This document shows positions 58,983 to 64,000 of a stretch of DNA of 64,000 nt, piece after piece. The stretch's first letter is position 1; the number at the start of each line of letters is the position of its first letter. The DNA is taken from positions 1,488,001 through 1,552,000 of the forward strand of contig JBLDXI010000013.1 in assembly GCA_047495785.1 (NCBI GenBank), given 5' to 3'. Under the pieces are notes generated by a model that saw nothing but the letters and a program-made list of their open reading frames with translations, was not told the origin of the DNA and made no database searches. The position numbers were made by a program, and so were the translations under genes. Source of the DNA: Lepidodermella squamata. Taxonomy: Eukaryota; Gastrotricha.

Positions 58983-59483
58983 GAGGGGAACCTAATTTGC
59001 TGCCGCAGAACCTAACTTGAAATATGCCATAAATCGAAGGTGGATAGGTAATAACCCCATGAGTGGGGTACCGTTGAATAGCCTGAAAGACGGGTTCTCC
59101 GAAAATGGCATATGATTTTAATTTATACAAGGCGGATTCGGTTGAGCAGCGACGGAAGTTCTACCGAAAATAAAACAACTCGGCAATTTTACCCAAACCT
59201 TACCTCTAATTTCTTGTCCCGAAATAGGTTGCATTAATGTGCATTGTACATATCTAGACTGGCCTTTTCTTGGGCTATCCAACGGTATCCCACTCATGGG
59301 GTCACTACCCAATCCACCTTCGATTTTTGGTATGCTAATGTCACCCGCCCACTGTGCTAAGTCACCCCAATTTACGGTATGTCTTCTACAGAATTTTACT
59401 CTTAATTTTTAGAATTATGACGGTCAATAATGGCACCCTTGATAGGTTCAGGTCTAATAAAATTCCAAAATTAGGTTCCCCTC
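58983..59483. mobile_element. Second foldback-type inverted repeat element
   Basis: GAGGGGAACCTAATTT at the left end pairs with its inverse at 59468-59483. A second inner inverted pair matches over ~55 bp (about 59028-59085 against 59275-59332), centred on cccatgagtggg. The arms are unequal in length and the loop is ~190 bp. No coding capacity and no clear target duplication were seen. It lies between the pump pseudogene and basigin. Confidence 0.55.
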
Positions 59484-59852
59484 TGCCCACTGTAACAACC
59501 TATAAGCGATAAGCGAGCCATATTCGTGCGTTTTTTGTGTCGAAATAGCCGAAATACTCGAAATAGTCTCAGCATGTTTGTATGTATTTTTTCGGAAATA
59601 ACTCGGCCACGTGACTTTTCGCAATTTTTCGCTCATAACATCAACAGATCTTTAAAAAATCGCCCGGTGTAACTCACAAAAAATGACGGTAAATAAAATT
59701 AGCAAGTCAACAGGGATGACGATTTTGTCAGCCAGCCTCGGCGTGACGAAAACTCCGCCCGTTCACTAAAATTACTATAAGGAGGCGTTATTTATCAAAT
59801 AATTATAATTATAGTCTTTTTGTATCTCAACGAATAAATAATATGACTCTGG

Positions 59853-61490
59853 CTATGATCTAGCAGATAGACGCTGTCTCGCATCACCACTCGGTCTGTT
59901 CAACAACTGTCCTTGGTCTGATAGATTATTCTCATCCGCTTCGTCCGCCGTACGCCATCGACGCCGTTTCTCGAAGAAAAATATAATACCAAATAGGAGG
60001 ATAACCTCGCCACAAATTCCCAGCAAAGGCCAAAGTGCAGCAAATTTATCTATTAGAAATACAGTGAGATGATAGCTAGAGAATGGTGTTGATAATATAC
60101 CTTTTACTCGAATCTGATAAGTAGTGAAAGCTTCAGTATTTTCGCTTGAACCAGTGACAGAGACATTATAAACTCCGGCTTCACTCTGCAATGCCGGATC
60201 GAGAACGATCTCGACCACCATGTCTTCAAATATGCATTGGGCCTGAAATTCAAAAATATATAAACGTATTTTTGGCAATAGATTATTTACAAACCTTCAC
60301 TTGATCTTTGTTAGCTGTAGCAGGCAGATCAACGCGACACTGCGTGAATGGCCAGCCGTAAACCTGGCATCGGAAAACACATCGGCTACCTGCGACACAG
60401 GTAGATCCGGAAGTAAGAGAGCACTTTCTAACTTGAATTCCGGTTGCTGTTCAAAGACAAATAATCATTCCAACTTGTTATGGTATCATGCTGATTTTGC
60501 AAAATTACAATAAAAATCAATGTAAGAAGTGGTTTGTATTACACCTCGTTCCATTGGACTTTCGCTAGGCTTCATCAATATGCACCTAAATCGACCAGCC
60601 AGTTTTAGAAGCGCTTCCTCTGCGGCTGCCTCTCCGATGGGAATAACTGTTGGTAAAGGGAACTATACTTTAAACCTGGACACTATTGAAATTCCTCCTA
60701 CCCAGAGATGCAGTTGAGCAGATGAGAGCTTCTCCTGGGCCAGGAACAAAAGCTTCACAAGAAGTAGTCAAACCGTTGAAAATAGCTGGAGAGGTTAGCG
60801 GCAGATCTAAGACTGTTGTAGCAGTACCTACCAAGTTGTTATCTCTCGGTAGTGCAAATGCGCAAGTCATGTTCGGTTGAGATTTCGTTGGGGGTGCTTT
60901 GAGCACTGTGAAATGAAGTGAAATATATCAGCGAGGTTTTTTGAGTTTGAAATACCTCGGATGACGGTCCAACTGCGCGAAGCATTAGCATCACCGGCAC
61001 ACTTAGCAGTTAACTGACCGGTAGCAGTCAAAACAACGGTAAGGTTCACTGTTGAGTGAAATTCATCGAAGTTGGAAAGTTTGTTGACTATGGCCATGTT
61101 TCTCAGCTCTATTGCTGGTCCATTGGCAAGTCTTTGCTGATTAACCAAGTTCACTTCGATCTTAGAATTTCCAGCTGAATGCTGCAGAGTGAACACGGCT
61201 GCAGAACCAGCCGGCTGCGATTTTGCTGAAAGAAGTTGAGATTTAGAGCTGGAAAATTTTCAAAATGGTAATACATTTCACGACACAGCTGATATTGAAA
61301 GATTCATCTTTAATCAGTAGAAGATAGTTTGGCTGGATAGTAATAGTGGCAAGGCCATCACTTCCGGAGACTGCTGAAATTATGGAATGCTATAATGTCA
61401 CAATAGTAAACAGCGACGCAATTACATACTGCATATATTAAAGTAGGCCCAGAATAGGAGCTGAACACCAGAATAAAGTGTTAAATGCAT
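59853..61490 (-). CDS. BSG: Basigin/neuroplastin-family immunoglobulin membrane protein
   Basis: Type I membrane glycoprotein; in other animals it chaperones monocarboxylate transporters and serves in adhesion. Eight exons (61490-61430, 61373-61275, 61225-60956, 60905-60702, 60646-60545, 60446-60295, 60242-60101, 60049-59853) join in frame to ~408 residues. There is a signal peptide (MHLTLYSGVQLLFWAYF), then about three Ig-like domains with paired cysteines (NISCVV, TAKCAG; TSCEAF, ALICST, FRCILM; CVFRCQ, QCRVDL, AQCIFED) and sequons. The membrane span is diagnostic: KFAALWPLLGICGEVILLF with the buried glutamate, followed by FFFEKRRR. A ~35-residue cytoplasmic tail ends the protein. The size matches the three-Ig basigin isoform. 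Some Ig boundaries are approximate. Confidence 0.88.
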
Positions 61491-61579
61491 TTTTTTAATA
61501 AATGCTAAAAAAAACTATCAAAATGCTAAAAAACTGCCTGAGAATCACCTGAGAAAGCACATGAGACGGTCAAAATTTA

Positions 61580-62270
61580 CTGTCTTCGTAGATAAGGTTG
61601 TAGCCAAGATCTAGTAAACTGACCGGTTGTTTATCAATTCTAGTCGTCTTTAAAAGGCCATTTGGAAGAGATGAAACAGAGTCGATAGCTACGGCTCTTT
61701 TTGAATAATTATGCACTAATTAGGCGTCATTAAATCTGCTTGCTATAGATCCCACATTCAACAAACAGGTAGAATAGTCAGCAAAAATTGATGAAACGTG
61801 CGGTCAACAAAAGTGGTTGGTGTTACTAACACGAATCTTGTGCGGCCAAAGTACCGGCAATGTGCCGGCAATGAGAGCCGTGAAATACTACCAAAATCCA
61901 GCGTTCAAAATAGCCGGAGAGGTTGGCGACAGCTCTACAAGACTACCCTAGCAGTACCTAATAAAGCATTATCATGTGGTAATATGGAAAATGCCAGACC
62001 ATGTTCATTTCAGATTTCGTTGGGGCTGCTTTGATCACTGTCAAGTTGAATTGTTGTGCAAATTTAAAATAACAGCGAGGTTCTTTGAATTTAAAATACC
62101 TCGGATATCGGATAAAGCCAACCATTGGTGGAATATTTCGATATAATAAGGCAAAGCTCTCTATTAATGGTGAAAAAGGCGGAATGATGGTTTGTGTGAA
62201 AACCAAAGTTTACCGGCATAGCAGTGCCGACTGTTATCGATTCTCCAATACAGGGTGTTCATATGTAGCG
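61580..62270 (-). pseudogene. Mosaic of decayed SGNH and basigin gene fragments
   Basis: Four blocks in the same orientation match intact neighbours: 61580-61705 resembles SGNH exon 2 near 56700-56860; 61705-61890 resembles the SGNH start and promoter near 58226-58460; 61905-62105 resembles the basigin exon 3-4 junction near 60783-60960; 62118-62262 resembles the SGNH exon/intron junction near 57510-57650. None keeps an open frame. The order is scrambled relative to the source genes. Confidence 0.75.
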
Positions 62271-62658
62271 CGCACATAAACCTGCGGCAAATGTTAAGGC
62301 ATTATATGGTTTATGCGCTATTGAATTGCGTATTGAAGGCATACCTATGAAATGTGCTATAAGCGATATGTTTGATATGTTCATAACCGCACGTAACACA
62401 ACAACAAAACTTCCGGAGTAGGTATACGCCCCAGAAATGTGAATATCACTAAGACTCTGATGTTAGCTCTGATTTATTTCTTGCATTCAGGTAACCTCAA
62501 ATAAAGGTGAAAAAATAAAAAGATCCTGTTCGCTGATCAAAAATAGACTAAATAAATTGATATAAATTGATTGTTTCATTCGTATTTTACTTTGAGAGCC
62601 GCTTATGAATTAATTCGACACCTTTGTGAAAAAAATGAGGTAAATACACCGATTCAGC

Positions 62659-62664
62659 TTTATT
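62659..62664 (-). promoter_or_regulatory. Poly(A) signal of the pump gene
   Basis: AATAAA on the minus strand, 47 nt after the stop codon at 62711-62713. The same signal is preserved in the pseudogene copy near 58630. Confidence 0.6.
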
Positions 62665-62710
62665 TCAAAATTATTGTCATTTCTCTCCATCCTTCCTGTT
62701 TTTTACTTCA

Positions 62711-64000
62711 TTAGAATAGGAATTCGCGCTCGCCGAATGAGTCCGGACCTCCACGACGAATTGCCAATTTGCGCAGCTGGTCAACTACCATAAGGAAGAA
62801 AGCGAATGGCATCGCAGGTAGCCACCAAAAACCGGAAATTGGAGCCATAAAAAATCTTGTTTGAAAGTATAGGTCTTTATGAATATTTGCCCTCGAGATA
62901 AAGGTACTTACGCATCATTGATTCCAGGACAGTAACAGAGTAAAACTGCGATTGCGGTTTCGAAAAACATTCCGAAGAAAAGGTAATGGTTTCTCCCTTA
63001 AAACAAGATGAAAGTAATGCAAATTGAAGTTGGCAAACATTCTTACAGCCTTGATGGAACATTGACGATCTTCGTGTCTTGCACATTACGACACAAATCC
63101 ACTGCATTTCGACAATAGCGAGAAAGTATACTGAGTAGAGAGTTCTTTCAAGATGCTTTCGCTGCGAATAACTCCACTCTTGGCCGTAACTGTCCTCCAA
63201 ATCGTTTAGGCCTTTTGCCAATTAAAATCAGTAGAAAAAAGTTAGGATTGCCGTGAACATAGCTTACCTGGGCAATCCCAGCGGTCGGAAAGAGAGAATA
63301 TGTCCGAAAGTCTGAAACCATTTTCCGTCAAGCAGACAATGTAAGCCATAAAAGCTGCTGCTGCCTCAATCACTCCATTCTGCCCTAATAATGAAAACGG
63401 CAAACAGAAATGGGAATTGGAAAATTCATGTTGGAACCCACCGTAAGCTACTGACATCATTCGTCCTGTAATCATGGTATCTTTTTTGGGGTTCCGAGGC
63501 TTCCTATGCATTATATCTGATTCCGCGTGTTCGTAAGCCAACATAACCGCTTTGAAATTTTGAATTAGGACAGACTATATAGGAAATTTATAAAGCTAAA
63601 ACCTGGCGCCATGTCTGTGACCAAGCATATCACCAGCATAGCAATAGTGCCCATCGGTAGAGGAATTTCAAGAACAACGTAGGAGAGAGCAGCGGCAATT
63701 TGCGGAATATTCGCAACCAAAATGTAGCAAACCGTTTTTTTGAGGTTATCAAACAACAACCGACCCTCTTCGATAGCGAATACAATCGTTGCAAAGTTGT
63801 CGTCCAGCAAAATCATATCAGCAGCTTGCTTCGAGACATCTGACCCGGTGATACCCATAGCGATGCCTATATCGGCCTGTTTTAGAGCCGGCGAGTCATT
63901 CACCCCATCTCCAGTAACCGCCACGACGTTTCCGCTACGCTGGAAACCCTCTACGATTAGAAGCTTTTGCTGCGGAGAAGTGCGAGCAAAAACGATTTCC
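62711..64000 (-). CDS. Na,K-ATPase-like P-type pump alpha subunit, 3' part, divergent
   Basis: The C-terminal portion of a P2C-type ATPase; the gene continues past the window end. Exons: 64000-63603 (partial), 63549-63442, 63384-63268, 63211-63047, 62996-62912, 62855-62711. The P-domain is canonical ([47 protein letters not shown]). TM5-TM10 follow, with [13 protein letters not shown], a [12 protein letters not shown] stretch and a [10 protein letters not shown] end. The cation site is changed. In TM5, NIPEI is NIPQI (Glu to Gln). In TM6, CIDLGTDM is VICLVTDM (first Asp to Cys, second kept). The TM8-9 segment keeps one Glu in FFETAIA. The C-terminal KETYY is replaced by REFLF. Normal Na/K transport is therefore doubtful; a transport-independent role, as described for nematode CATP-1, is a possible parallel. 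Confidence 0.88.

Overview
The window is nuclear DNA of an invertebrate animal. Almost every gene is split by GT..AG introns, most of them 40-60 nt long with acceptors such as tttcag, ttttag and ttccag. Joining the exons at these sites keeps the frame throughout. The products are animal families: PDE1, annexin, doublecortin, PLAT, DEG/ENaC, basigin, GT31, Kunitz-like, CCP/trypsin and an Na,K-ATPase-type pump. The style is compact and ecdysozoan- or rotifer-like, but I cannot assign a phylum. No bacterial operon, phage or CRISPR array is present.

Layout. 0-2.8 kb: broken coding-like sequence, then nothing clear. 2.8-6.4 kb (+): a PDE1 cyclic-nucleotide phosphodiesterase with long unusual tails. 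7.5-15.3 kb (+): a 17-exon gene for a ~2311-residue protein joining two doublecortin domains, two PLAT domains, a probable beta-trefoil and three complete annexin cores. 15.4-16.8 kb (+): a divergent NAD kinase only 131 bp downstream. 17.0-18.1 kb (-): a secreted-type GT31 glycosyltransferase. 19.3-21.3 kb (+): exons of an unrecognised low-complexity, single-pass membrane protein. 21.4-22.3 kb: a foldback transposon with a 9-bp flanking duplication. 25.1-28.5 kb (+): two tandem secreted paralogues with a conserved beta-rich domain and a Kunitz-like C-terminus. 28.8-35.4 kb (-): a six-exon gene for signal peptide - CCP - trypsin - CCP - ~1,150 residues of ankyrin repeats, with a tRNA-Leu(UAA) on the opposite strand inside its last intron. 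39.2-42.3 kb (-): an ANKRD33-like ankyrin protein. 45.0-46.7 kb (+): a galaxin-like cysteine-repeat protein. 47.4-48.6 kb (+): an intronless, GPI-anchored-looking PQQ-type beta-propeller. 48.8-50.7 kb (+): a DEG/ENaC channel. 52.3-56.2 kb (+): a TPR-like protein of unknown role and an F-box/LRR protein. 56.2-64.0 kb (-): an SGNH hydrolase, a basigin orthologue and the 3' end of a divergent Na,K-ATPase-like alpha subunit, with decayed duplicated fragments of all three between them.

How they fit together. Shared pathways between neighbours are not obvious. Basigin and the pump are both membrane transport-related, and the window is rich in secreted or extracellular proteins (protease, Kunitz-like, galaxin-like, propeller, SGNH, GT31). 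Three same-strand gene pairs are separated by only 130-165 bp with the upstream poly(A) signal just before the next start, which suggests operon-like packing.

The strongest candidates for something undescribed are the secreted trypsin-ankyrin fusion and the doublecortin-PLAT-trefoil-triple-annexin protein. All exon models come from reading splice sites and frames by eye; no alignment or database search was possible.
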